Source: Pseudomonas bijieensis (GTDB lineage: Bacteria; Pseudomonadota; Gammaproteobacteria; Pseudomonadales; Pseudomonadaceae). From it: a stretch of DNA of 64,000 nt. Positions within the stretch are counted from its first letter, which is position 1. Every line of letters begins with the position of its first letter. Positions 19,277-28,987 of the stretch are shown in pieces. A model generated the notes under the pieces. It made no database searches. It was not told the DNA's origin and saw only the letters and a list, made by a program, of their open reading frames with translations. The position numbers and the translations under genes were made by a program. Location: the NCBI RefSeq assembly GCF_013347965.1, contig NZ_CP048810.1, positions 1,426,001 through 1,490,000 on the forward strand. Direction: 5' to 3'.

Positions 19277-19651
19277 GTCCGCTCCACTGTTTTCATTATT
19301 TTTGCTCATCGACTGGCGATGGCCGGAGTACTTGCACGCGTGCTACCGACCACCCCGCCAGACCCACGACGGCACTCAATAACCGTGCCGGATAATGCGT
19401 CGAGCTGACCGGATGATCGATATAACCCTTTCAACCTTTTGATGTTTAACGTTTTAAAGCCACGTGATTGCCTTGTTTCAATCCCTGCTTGTCGCCCTTG
19501 AGGCTAGATGACCTTCACGCCCTGTCGAGTGAGAGATTCAAAGTGGTGCACCCCGGATCAACGCGAGGCGTCTAGACCGCACTTCCAGCACTTTCAAGCC
19601 GCTGATTTACCATGACAAATCTCGCTCAAATAACGATCCTGTCAAGTGCGT

Positions 19652-19679
19652 CAAAATGGTGAGCAGGCTCACCATTTTG
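19652..19679. promoter_or_regulatory. 28-bp perfect palindrome in the divergent transporter-dihydropyrimidinase region
   Basis: CAAAATGGTGAGC, spacer AG, GCTCACCATTTTG: 13-base perfect arms. It is followed by another GGTGA that can pair with the TCACC of the right arm. The 608-base AT-rich gap between the divergent genes contains no ORF I trust. No T-run follows, so an operator is more likely than a terminator. RutR-like or PAS-LuxR protein are the candidate binders. Confidence 0.65.
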
Positions 19680-19830
19680 GTGATTTAATAATTTATTTCT
19701 TTAATTTCAATAAGTTAATTAACGAATAAGCTTATAAAAAATAATCTTGCTCATTTCAATAACTCCAGCTAGCTTCTAATCCTGACAGTAGTGACAAGAA
19801 TATAAACCGGCACGACTTTACCTACCGTGA

Positions 19831-21324
<1,494 letters not shown>

Positions 21325-21340
21325 GAGCGGCCTCCGGCCT

Positions 21341-21432
21341 ATCGCGAGCAGGCTCGCTCCCACAGGGTCTGCTGTGCACACAGATTTCGCGCTCACCCGA
21401 AATCCAGTGTGGGAGCGAGCCTGCTCGCGATG
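21341..21432. repeat. REP palindrome pair (family 1)
   Basis: Inverted REP arms lie between hydA and preT, within what is otherwise a co-directional operon. Confidence 0.88.
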
Positions 21433-21504
21433 AGGCCAGTCCAGACACCGAAAAAAACCACTGCCCACCAGAGGCAGCACCTCAAACACCGTGAGGCCCA
21501 TTCC

Positions 21505-22872
21505 ATGATCCAGCCCTTGAGTCACCTCCCCCATTCCCAGGAAGACCCGGCCACCCTCGCCGCCCGCTTCAGCGACCTGGCGCCGCCACTCAATGCGCGC
21601 CAGGCCCACCTGGAAGCGTCCCGTTGCCTGTATTGCTACGACGCGCCCTGCGTGAACGCCTGTCCGAGCGAGATCGACATTCCTTCGTTCATTCGCAACA
21701 TCCACCAGGACAACGTCCAAGGCGCGGCGCAGAAAATCCTCTCGGCCAACATCCTCGGCGGCAGTTGCGCGCGCGTCTGCCCCACCGAGGTCCTGTGCCA
21801 GCAGGCCTGCGTGCGTAACAACGCCCATGAATGCGCACCGGTGTTGATCGGCTCATTGCAGCGCTACGCGGTGGACAACGCCCACTTCAGCGGCCACCCG
21901 TTCCAACGGGCCGCCGCCACCGGCAAGCGCATCGCCGTGGTCGGCGCCGGGCCGGCGGGGTTGTCGTGTGCGCACCGCAGCGCGATGCATGGCCATGACG
22001 TGGTGATTTTCGAAGCCCGTGACAAGGCCGGTGGCCTCAACGAATACGGCATCGCCAAGTACAAACTGGTGGACGATTACGCCCAGCGCGAACTGGACTT
22101 TCTGCTGGACATCGGCGGCATCGAAATCCGCCATGGCCAGAAACTTGGCGAGAACCTGAGCCTGAGCGACCTGCATCAGCAGTTCGACGCGGTGTTCCTC
22201 GGCCTCGGCCTGGCCGCCAGCAAACAACTGGGCCTGAGTGACGAACAGGCACCGGGGCTGCTACCCGCCACCGAGTACATCCGCGAACTGCGCCAGGCCG
22301 ACGACCTCAGCCAGTTGCCGCTGGCCGACCGTTGCATCGTCCTCGGCGCCGGCAACACCGCCATCGACATGGCCGTGCAGATGGCCCGCCTCGGCGCCCG
22401 GGACGTCAACCTGGTCTACCGTCGCGGCCTCGAGGACATGGGCGCGACCTTGCACGAGCAAGACATCGCCAAGGCCAATCAGGTGCGCTTGCTGACCTGG
22501 GCTCAACCGCAGCAGGTGTTGCTCGATGACGCCGGCCGTGTGCGCGGCATGCGCTTTTCCCGTACCCATCTGGAAAACGGGCGGCTGGTCACCAGCGCCG
22601 AAACCTTCGATCTGCCTGCCGACGCCATCTTCAAAGCCATCGGCCAAGCCTTCGACGACAACGCGCTGGTGGACCCTCTGGCCCGGGAACTCAAGCGCCA
22701 GGACGGGCGGATCCTGGTGGACGAACACCTGCGCACCAGCGTTCCCGGCGTCTACGCCGGCGGCGATTGCACCAGCCTGGACCAGGACCTCACCGTGCAG
22801 GCCGTGCAGCACGGCAAACTCGCCGCCGAGGCGATCAACGCCCAACTGATGCTCAACGTGGAGGCTGCGTAA
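21505..22872 (+). CDS. preT: Dihydropyrimidine dehydrogenase (NAD-dependent) subunit PreT
   Basis: A 455-residue GltD-like flavoprotein: N-terminal Fe-S cysteines (CLYCYDAPCVNACP, CARVCPTEVLCQQAC), FAD motif GAGPAGLSCAH and a second GAGNTAIDMAVQ nucleotide-binding motif. It supplies electrons from NAD(P)H to PreA for reduction of uracil and thymine. The ATG at 21505 was chosen because the upstream extension reads through REP sequence. Its TAA is directly followed by the preA ATG. Confidence 0.93.
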   Translation: MIQPLSHLPHSQEDPATLAARFSDLAPPLNARQAHLEASRCLYCYDAPCVNACPSEIDIPSFIRNIHQDNVQGAAQKILSANILGGSCARVCPTEVLCQQACVRNNAHECAPVLIGSLQRYAVDNAHFSGHPFQRAAATGKRIAVVGAGPAGLSCAHRSAMHGHDVVIFEARDKAGGLNEYGIAKYKLVDDYAQRELDFLLDIGGIEIRHGQKLGENLSLSDLHQQFDAVFLGLGLAASKQLGLSDEQAPGLLPATEYIRELRQADDLSQLPLADRCIVLGAGNTAIDMAVQMARLGARDVNLVYRRGLEDMGATLHEQDIAKANQVRLLTWAQPQQVLLDDAGRVRGMRFSRTHLENGRLVTSAETFDLPADAIFKAIGQAFDDNALVDPLARELKRQDGRILVDEHLRTSVPGVYAGGDCTSLDQDLTVQAVQHGKLAAEAINAQLMLNVEAA

Positions 22873-24147
22873 ATGGCCGATCTGTCGATTGTCTTCGCTG
22901 GCATCAAAGCCCCTAATCCGTTCTGGCTGGCCTCCGCCCCACCCACCGACAAGGCCTACAACGTGGTCCGCGCCTTCGAGGCCGGCTGGGGTGGCGTGGT
23001 CTGGAAAACCCTCGGGGAAGACCCGGCGGCGGTGAACGTGTCGTCGCGCTACTCGGCCCACTACGGCGCCAATCGCGAGGTGCTGGGCATCAATAACATC
23101 GAGCTGATCACCGACCGTTCCCTGGAGATCAACCTGCGGGAAATCACCCAGGTGAAAAAGGACTGGCCGGACCGGGCGTTGATCGTGTCGTTGATGGTGC
23201 CCTGCGTCGAAGAATCGTGGAAACGCATCCTGCCCCTGGTGGAAGCCACCGGCGCCGACGGTATCGAATTGAACTTCGGCTGCCCCCACGGCATGCCGGA
23301 ACGGGGCATGGGCGCGGCGGTCGGCCAGGTGCCGGAGTATGTCGAGCAAGTGACCCGCTGGTGCAAGACCTATTGCTCGCTGCCGGTGATCGTCAAGCTC
23401 ACACCGAACATCACCGACATCCGCGTCGCCGCCCGCGCGGCCCATCGCGGTGGAGCGGACGCGGTGTCGTTGATCAACACCATCAACTCCATCACCAGCG
23501 TCGACCTGGACCGCATGGTCGCCCTGCCCAGCGTCGGCAGCCAGAGCACCCACGGCGGCTACTGCGGTTCGGCAGTCAAACCCATCGCCCTGAACATGGT
23601 CGCCGAAATCGCCCGCGATCCGCAGACCCAGGGCTTGCCGATCTGCGGCATCGGCGGCATCGGCAGCTGGCGCGACGCCGCCGAATTCATCGCCCTGGGC
23701 AGCGGCGCGGTGCAAGTGTGTACCGCAGCGATGCTGCATGGTTTTCGCATCGTCGAAGACATGAAGGACGGCCTGTCACGCTGGATGGACGATCACGGCC
23801 ACGCCAACCTCCAGGCCTTCTCCGGGCGCGCGGTGAGCAACACCACCGATTGGAAGTACCTGGACATCAACTACCAGGTCATCGCCAAGATCGACCAGGA
23901 CGCCTGCATCGGATGCGGCCGCTGCCACATCGCCTGCGAAGACACCTCGCACCAGGCCATCGCCAGCCTCAAGCAGGCGGACGGCACGCGTAAATATGAA
24001 GTGATCGATGAAGAATGCGTGGGCTGCAACCTGTGCCAGATCACCTGCCCGGTGCAGGACTGCATCGAGATGGTGACGGTGGACACCGGCAAGCCGTTTC
24101 TGGATTGGAACCATGATCCGCGTAATCCCTACCACGTAACGGTCTGA
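22873..24147 (+). CDS. preA: Dihydropyrimidine dehydrogenase (NAD-dependent) subunit PreA
   Basis: A 424-residue dihydroorotate-dehydrogenase-like FMN domain followed by two C-terminal [4Fe-4S] motifs (CIGCGRCHIAC and CVGCNLCQITC, about residues 346-395). It reduces uracil and thymine to the dihydro forms. It starts immediately after the preT stop codon, so the two subunits are translated in tandem. Confidence 0.95.
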   Translation: MADLSIVFAGIKAPNPFWLASAPPTDKAYNVVRAFEAGWGGVVWKTLGEDPAAVNVSSRYSAHYGANREVLGINNIELITDRSLEINLREITQVKKDWPDRALIVSLMVPCVEESWKRILPLVEATGADGIELNFGCPHGMPERGMGAAVGQVPEYVEQVTRWCKTYCSLPVIVKLTPNITDIRVAARAAHRGGADAVSLINTINSITSVDLDRMVALPSVGSQSTHGGYCGSAVKPIALNMVAEIARDPQTQGLPICGIGGIGSWRDAAEFIALGSGAVQVCTAAMLHGFRIVEDMKDGLSRWMDDHGHANLQAFSGRAVSNTTDWKYLDINYQVIAKIDQDACIGCGRCHIACEDTSHQAIASLKQADGTRKYEVIDEECVGCNLCQITCPVQDCIEMVTVDTGKPFLDWNHDPRNPYHVTV

Positions 24148-24170
24148 AATTTGCGGTGTCCGGGCTGCCG

Positions 24171-24266
24171 TCATCGCGAGCAGGCTCGCTCCCACATTGG
24201 ATTTGTGGTGAACACAGATCATCTGTTCACAACCGGTCCTCTGTGGGAGCGAGCCTGCTCGCGATA
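24171..24266. repeat. REP palindrome pair (family 1)
   Basis: Inverted REP arms lie between the convergent preA and rutR-like genes. Confidence 0.88.
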
Positions 24267-24289
24267 GGGCCATCAGTTGCGTCAAATTT

Positions 24290-24910
24290 TCAAGGCTCCA
24301 ACCCAATCCCCCGCAATATCACACTGGTCACGGTCTGCACCGCCTTTTCGAACTGCATGTCCGACAGCGGCTGATGATCATTGAGAATGTTGATCTGATG
24401 GTCGAAGTCGGCGTAGTGCTGGGTCGAGGCCCAGATCATGTAGAGCAGGCTTGACGGCTCCACCGGCAGAATGCGTTTGTCATCCACCCACTGGCGGATT
24501 TTCGCTTCCTTCATCTTGGCCCAGTCATACAGGCTGGCATCCAGCGCCTGGCCCAGCGTCGGGGCGCCGTGGATGATTTCGTTGGCCCAGACCTTCGAGC
24601 CGTAGGGCCGGCTGCGGGAGTGGTTCATCTTGGCGCGGATGTAACTGCTGAGCACCACCCTTGGGTCGTCGAACATTTCGAAGCACAAGGCGTCCTGTTT
24701 CCAGACTTCCAGCAGGTCGAACAGCACGGCGCTGTACAGTTCGCTCTTGGTGCTGAAGTAGTAATGCAGGTTGGAACGCGGCAATTGCACTTCGGCGGCG
24801 ATGTCAGCCATGGCGGTGCTGCCGAAGCCTTTCTCGGCAAAGACCTTCTCGGCGGCCAGCAGGATTTTCTCGACGTTACTGCGACGAATCTCGATCTTGT
24901 GATTGCCCAT
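24290..24910 (-). CDS. rutR: RutR-like TetR-family regulator
   Basis: A 206-residue TetR repressor with N-terminal helix-turn-helix (about 10-60, GSTAMADIAAEVQLPRSNLH, YYFSTKSELY) and a RutR-type ligand domain (SYIRAKMNHSRSRP, MIWASTQHYADFDHQI). RutR proteins respond to uracil. GGGAG precedes the ATG at 24910. It converges with preA and probably controls the adjacent pyrimidine genes; the symbol reflects family similarity. Confidence 0.82.
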   Translation of the reverse strand: MGNHKIEIRRSNVEKILLAAEKVFAEKGFGSTAMADIAAEVQLPRSNLHYYFSTKSELYSAVLFDLLEVWKQDALCFEMFDDPRVVLSSYIRAKMNHSRSRPYGSKVWANEIIHGAPTLGQALDASLYDWAKMKEAKIRQWVDDKRILPVEPSSLLYMIWASTQHYADFDHQINILNDHQPLSDMQFEKAVQTVTSVILRGIGLEP

Positions 24911-25023
24911 GAGGGCTCCCTGGCAACAGCGTTGATCAAGACTAGCATTCACCCACTTCTGAAAACACTGGGGATCCCTGTGGGAGCGAGCAAGCTCGCT
25001 TGTATGTTTAGACTTGAAGGGGT

Positions 25024-25162
25024 GGGCGGGACTAAAAGCTCGATTCCGACTCTAGCCAGTACGGACCGTGGGAGACTTCTCGTTCCGCCCTTTCTACCTA
25101 AAGCGCCGATAAGGAATTCATCGGTAAAACCGACGATAGAGGCAAGCCAGCGCAAAGGTAGA
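25024..25162 (+). ncRNA. Candidate bridge RNA with target-binding and donor-binding loops
   Basis: The left-end non-coding DNA folds into two large stem-loops. Loop 1: outer stem 25024-25031/25083-25090, inner stem TCCG 25045-25048/CGGA 25062-25065. Its 5' strand holds AAGCTCG (25036-25042), equal to the REP left of the core; its 3' strand holds GTGGGAG (25068-25074), the complement of CT plus CCCAC on the right. Loop 2: stem TCTACCT 25093-25099/AGGTAGA 25156-25162, GCGC 25103-25106/25150-25153, hairpin TCGGT 25121-25125/ACCGA 25129-25133. Its CGATAAGGAAT (25107-25117) fits the element right end (26158-26168) in 10 of 11 positions allowing G-U. The right-donor guide is less clear (CAAG 25143-25146). 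Confidence 0.85.
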
Positions 25163-25201
25163 CCCCGACAAGCACCTAAACCCTAGCTCCGAGGATTCGT
25201 C

Positions 25202-26165
25202 ATGACAATCCTTAACTCACCAACGGTTATTGGTATCGATGTAGCGAAGGCCGAAATCGTCGTTTACCGCGAAGACCTGAAAATCACTCAAGCCATCGCC
25301 AACCACCGCGAAGCTCTTGGCCGGTGGCTCAAAACGCTACCAGCCCAAAGCTCGATTGCGCTGGAAGCCACCAGCTTTTATCACCTGGACACAGCTGAGC
25401 TGGCCCATGGAATGGGGTTTCATGTTTACGTTGTGGATCCTTATCGGGTGGCCCATTACCGTGAAAGTATTGGGCTGCGGGCTAAAACTGATCCTTGTGA
25501 TGCGCGTTTGCTGGCTCGGTATCTAACGAACGAGCAAGCAAGGCTGCGTATCTGGAGCCCACCTCCAGAAGCCTACAAAGTGTTAAAAAACCTGCTTAGA
25601 AAACGTGCGGCACTCATCAAGGCCCGCGTCAGTATCGTGCTGAGTTTTTCGAACGAACCGTGTCTGAAGGACATCTTGGCCCGGCAGTTGGAGGTCTTCA
25701 AAGAGTCCGATCAGGCCATTCAGAAACTAATGCGTGAGGCCAGCCAAGCGGCAGGGATCACTGAAAACATCAACCGCTGCAAAGCCATCGAAGGGATTGG
25801 TGAACTGACGGCCATTGGCTTGGCGACCGCATTCATGCGCGGTCACTTTGTCAGTGGCGATGCATTCATTGCTTTCTTGGGGATGGATTTGCGTCCAAAA
25901 GATTCAGGGGAAGAAGCACAGTCCTCGTCACTTGAGCAAAAAAGGGGACGGGGAGCTACGACGCCTGGCGCACAACGCCGCGATGGCGGCCTGTCGGTCT
26001 CCTGCCTGGAAACCTTACTATGAGGCCTTCTTGGCACGAGGCCTGGCCAGAACTCAGGCCTTGGTTATCCTCGCCCGCAAGTTGTGTCGGGTAGCATTCG
26101 CCCTGATGAAAAATCAGAGCGAATACCAACCAAATTCACGGTTGCAGGGTTCCCCTGCAACATAG
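25202..26165 (+). pseudogene. IS110-family DEDD transposase (frameshifted as read)
   Basis: The N-terminal RuvC-like DEDD domain shows GIDVAK, LEATSFYH and KTDPCDARLLARY; a C-terminal Tnp domain (AIEGIGELTAIGLAT, SKKGDGELRRLAHNAAMA) follows. As read, frame is lost after residue 237 (DSG) at GGGG 25907-25910 and the protein ends at 26023. Removing one G joins it to the frame ending at 26165, giving 320 aa, the usual family length. The lost part is the domain expected to carry the nucleophilic serine. The frameshift matches the run-length pattern of five other genes in this window and may be a read error. Confidence 0.9.
26141..26161 (+). other. Inverted repeat at the right end of the IS
   Basis: GTTGCAGGG-TTC-CCCTGCAAC has perfect 9-base arms and overlaps the end of the transposase gene, two bases before its stop codon. 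TTGCAG followed after 15 bases by TAGAAT (26163-26168) resembles a sigma-70 promoter. In a circularised element this would point straight into the bridge-RNA region. Confidence 0.55.
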
Positions 26166-26223
26166 AATCTCCCACAATGTGACGGTGGTTCTGTTCAGAT
26201 AAATGTGTACGCAGGGGACTCTC

Positions 26224-26353
26224 GTGGCGAGGGAGCTTGCTCCCGCTCGGCTGCGCAGCAGTCGTAAAACTGGCTGATGCGATCTGCCTGAAAGACCGCG
26301 TCAGCCCATTTGGGGCTGCTGCGCAGCCCAGCGGGAGCAAGCTCCCTCGCCAC
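26224..26353. repeat. REP palindrome pair (family 2)
   Basis: Inverted GTGGCGAGGGAGCTTGCTCC arms lie between the IS and the DUF6124 gene. Confidence 0.88.
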
Positions 26354-26371
26354 AGGTGTTGCCCCCCTGCG

Positions 26372-26716
26372 TTATCTCGGCTGGCGTGCTTCGACGTTAT
26401 CCAGCGCGCGGTTCGCCAGCAGTCCGCTCAGTTCGATCAGTTGCAGGATGCCCAAGGCAATGTGGCGCCTGGGACCTTCCAGGTCGAAGGCCAGGTCATT
26501 GACCATGGCATTGGCCGAGGCCAGGTTTTCGCTGAGGTTGGCGAGCAGGGTTTCGGTGTCGACGCCATGGGCGACGGTGAAGAGTTGGCCGGGATCGGCC
26601 TCGGGCTTGCTGGGTTTGGGCTTGAGGTAGTGGTCGAGGATGCGGTCGGCGGCTTTGTCGAAGGCTTTTGAGTTGGCTGGATCGGTGTCCGGCGGGTTGG
26701 GTGTGGGTTTGAACAT
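26372..26716 (-). CDS. DUF6124 family protein
   Basis: A 114-residue protein starting MFKPTPNPPDTDP, with a central KAADRILDHYLKPKP helix and a C-terminal helical part (TETLLANLSENLASANAM, LLANRALDNV). This is the DUF6124 pattern, common in Pseudomonas and of unknown function. The start at 26716 fits the family; the upstream reading runs through the structured leader. GGAGA lies just upstream of the ATG. Confidence 0.78.
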   Translation of the reverse strand: MFKPTPNPPDTDPANSKAFDKAADRILDHYLKPKPSKPEADPGQLFTVAHGVDTETLLANLSENLASANAMVNDLAFDLEGPRRHIALGILQLIELSGLLANRALDNVEARQPR

Positions 26717-26749
26717 AGATGAATCTCCAAATCGAAAAAAGGAGACCAT

Positions 26750-26925
26750 CACCCTCGCTACCAAACGAAGGGTGGCGGCCATACGCGGGTTGGTAGACCG
26801 GTGACTTGGAGAACCGGCGCGTCCGAAGACGCCCTGCGCATGACCGCCATAAAAAACAGATACCAAAGGCCTCTGCTACAAGGGCTATGCGACAAGTCAA
26901 AAGCCGGGCTACCAAACCCGATCGC
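26750..26925 (-). ncRNA. Structured leader of the DUF6124 gene with mutually exclusive pairings
   Basis: In transcript order it contains GGGTTTGGTAG (26919-26909), CTACCAACCC (26796-26787) and GTTTGGTAG (26766-26758). The middle segment can pair with either the first or the third, so two alternative folds exist just before the ribosome-binding site. I cannot assign it to a named RNA family. The 796-base gap from 26717 to 27512 otherwise holds a REP pair and an operator, with no gene I can support. Confidence 0.45.
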
Positions 26926-27100
26926 TGATTCGTCAGCGACCCGGAAACGATAGAGCCCCGGCCCCCAGGCGCACAAGCCGGCGGATTCTGGCGCAGTTGT
27001 AGGGAATGGCGCAAGACAACGTAGCCCGAACCCGAACGATCCTACATCTGGATAAACACAGTCCCCTGGTTGGACTGGGGACCTGGGTTAACAACATCTC

Positions 27101-27215
27101 TGTGGCGAGGGAGCTTGCTCCCGCTGGGTGGCGAAGCCGCCCCAAGAAATTCTGCGTTGAAACAAAAAACGGGGGCCTGCTTCGCAGTCCAGCGGGAGCA
27201 AGCTCCCTCGCCACA
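27101..27215. repeat. REP palindrome pair (family 2)
   Basis: Inverted TGTGGCGAGGGAGCTTGCTC arms flank about 75 bases upstream of the oprD promoter region. Confidence 0.87.
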
Positions 27216-27458
27216 AGAGCCCCGCTTAAGCCTTCCGATCGCCGACATGCGACTAATGTCTTAGACCAGTCATCGCACAACCAGACACCCCACCGCTATT
27301 CTCAAACCTCGCATCTGCCCGGCGCCACGGCCTGCGGTCTTGACCTCGGCCAGCGACAGCCATTGAAACGCCTCACTTTGAGGCACACCCGAGTTGGATA
27401 ATTCCAATAATGGCCAGTTGACAATGAGCGGTCGCTTCCAAATAATCCCCCCTCCATG

Positions 27459-27479
27459 TTGTACGACGACGTATAACAA
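27459..27479. promoter_or_regulatory. Candidate uronate-regulon operator A (upstream of oprD)
   Basis: TTGTACGACGACGTATAAC followed by AA matches the site before the uronate dehydrogenase gene (28935-28955) at 18 of 21 positions. It sits 34 bases before the oprD start. A GntR/FadR-type regulator not present in the window is the likely binder. Confidence 0.6.
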
Positions 27480-27512
27480 ATAAAAACAACAATAAAAGTA
27501 GGGAGCGTCATA

Positions 27513-28814
27513 GTGAGCACACGTGTCCGTTTTTCGCCCGTCCACCGTCCAAACCGCCGTACTCTTCTCAACGCCAGCCCCACGCTGCTTCTGCTCGGTT
27601 GCAGCAGCCTCGCCACCTTTCTACCAACGACCGCCAGCGCCGAAGGTTTCGTCGATGATGCCAAGGCCACGCTGACCCTGCGTAACGCCTACTTCAACCG
27701 CAACTTCACCAACCCGAACAATGCCCAGGGCAAAGCCGAGGAGTGGACCCAGAACTTCATCCTCGACGCCAAGTCCGGTTTCACCCAGGGCGTGGTCGGT
27801 TTTGGTGTGGATGTGCTGGGCACGTACTCGCTCAAGCTCGACGGCGGCCGTGGCACGGCGGGCACCCAGTTGCTGCCGGTGCACGATGACGGCCGTCCTG
27901 CCGACGACTTCGGTCGCCTGGGCGTGGCTCTCAAGGCCAAGGTGTCGAAGACCGAACTGAAGGTCGGCGAATGGATGCCAGTGCTGCCAATCCTGCGCTC
28001 CGACGATGGTCGCTCCCTGCCGCAAACCTTCCGTGGCGGCCAGGTGACCTCTACCGAGATCAGCGGTTTGACCCTCTACGGCGGCCAGTTCCGCGCCAAC
28101 AGCCCGCGCAACGACGCGAGCATGGAAGACATGTCCATGAACGGTCGCGGCGCCTTCACCTCCGACCGTTTCAACTTCGGTGGCGGTGAATACGCCTTCA
28201 ACGAAAAACGCACCCAGGTCGGCGTCTGGTACGCGGAACTGTCTGACATCTACCAGCAGCAATATTTCAACCTGACCCACAGCCAGCCCATCGGCGACTG
28301 GACCCTGGGTGCCAACCTTGGCTACTTCACCGGCAAGGAAAACGGCAGCGCGCTGGCCGGCGACCTGGACAACAAGACCGCGTTCGCCATGCTCTCGGCC
28401 AAATACGGTGGCAACACGTTCTACGTCGGCCTGCAGAAAGTCGGCGGCGATGACGCCTGGATGCGCGTCAACGGCACCAGCGGCGGCACCCTGGCCAACG
28501 ACAGCTACAACTCCAGTTACGACAACGCCAAGGAAAAATCCTGGCAGTTGCGCCACGACTTCAACTTCGCCGCCGTCGGCGTGCCGGGCCTGACCCTGAT
28601 GAACCGCTACATCAGCGGCGACAACGTGCACACCGCTACGGTCGATGACGGTAAGGAATGGGGCCGTGAAACCGAACTGGCCTACACCGTGCAGAGCGGC
28701 GCGCTCAAGAGCCTCAACGTGAAATGGCGTAACGCCTCGATTCGTCGCGACTACAGCACCAACGAGTTCGACGAGAACCGTATTTTCATCAGCTATCCGA
28801 TCTCGCTTCTGTAA
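27513..28814 (+). CDS. OprD-family outer-membrane porin
   Basis: A 433-residue porin with a signal peptide (hydrophobic core TLLLLGCSSLATFL, cleavage probably after TASA) and the OprD barrel pattern (DDAKATLTLRNAYFNRNF, the TLYGGQF strand, C-terminal RIFISYPISLL). The start is GTG at 27513 with GGGAG 7 bases upstream. It heads the uronate cluster and probably carries hexuronates or aldarates across the outer membrane. Confidence 0.9.
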   Translation: MSTRVRFSPVHRPNRRTLLNASPTLLLLGCSSLATFLPTTASAEGFVDDAKATLTLRNAYFNRNFTNPNNAQGKAEEWTQNFILDAKSGFTQGVVGFGVDVLGTYSLKLDGGRGTAGTQLLPVHDDGRPADDFGRLGVALKAKVSKTELKVGEWMPVLPILRSDDGRSLPQTFRGGQVTSTEISGLTLYGGQFRANSPRNDASMEDMSMNGRGAFTSDRFNFGGGEYAFNEKRTQVGVWYAELSDIYQQQYFNLTHSQPIGDWTLGANLGYFTGKENGSALAGDLDNKTAFAMLSAKYGGNTFYVGLQKVGGDDAWMRVNGTSGGTLANDSYNSSYDNAKEKSWQLRHDFNFAAVGVPGLTLMNRYISGDNVHTATVDDGKEWGRETELAYTVQSGALKSLNVKWRNASIRRDYSTNEFDENRIFISYPISLL

Positions 28815-28934
28815 CAACAGGACCCATAGCCATGAGCGCATCCCATGGCAACCTGCGGCAAGGACGCCGATCCAGAGCGGTTCGTCGATCAAACGTTGAC
28901 AAGGTAGCGGAAGGATAAGGATATTCCCTCTCGG

Positions 28935-28955
28935 TCGTACGACAACTTATAACAA
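28935..28955. promoter_or_regulatory. Candidate uronate-regulon operator B (upstream of udh)
   Basis: TCGTACGACAACTTATAAC followed by AA lies 33 bases before the udh start and matches operator A in sequence and in distance to the start codon. It contains the palindrome TCGTACGA. Confidence 0.6.
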
Positions 28956-28987
28956 CTACACATCTCATTGTTTGCTCAGGTAATGCC

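Larger units (their letters stand above)
25001..26170 (+). mobile_element. IS110-type insertion sequence inserted into a REP palindrome, with CT core
   Basis: Left of the element the chromosome reads TGTGGGAGCGAGCAAGCTCG-CT, and right of it CT-CCCACA. Joining them across one CT restores a perfect REP palindrome with 12-base arms. The element is therefore about 1170 bp, has no terminal inverted repeats and no target duplication beyond the CT core. It carries a 201-base non-coding left end, one DEDD-type transposase gene and a right end of only five bases after the stop codon. These are features of the IS110 subgroup exemplified by IS621, which also uses a CT core and targets REP sequences. Confidence 0.92.

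Noticed and set aside
25202..26023. A truncated transposase as a true regulatory short form
   Set aside because: The missing C-terminal part is intact in the next frame and the shift is of the same type as five others in unrelated genes, so a sequence error is simpler.
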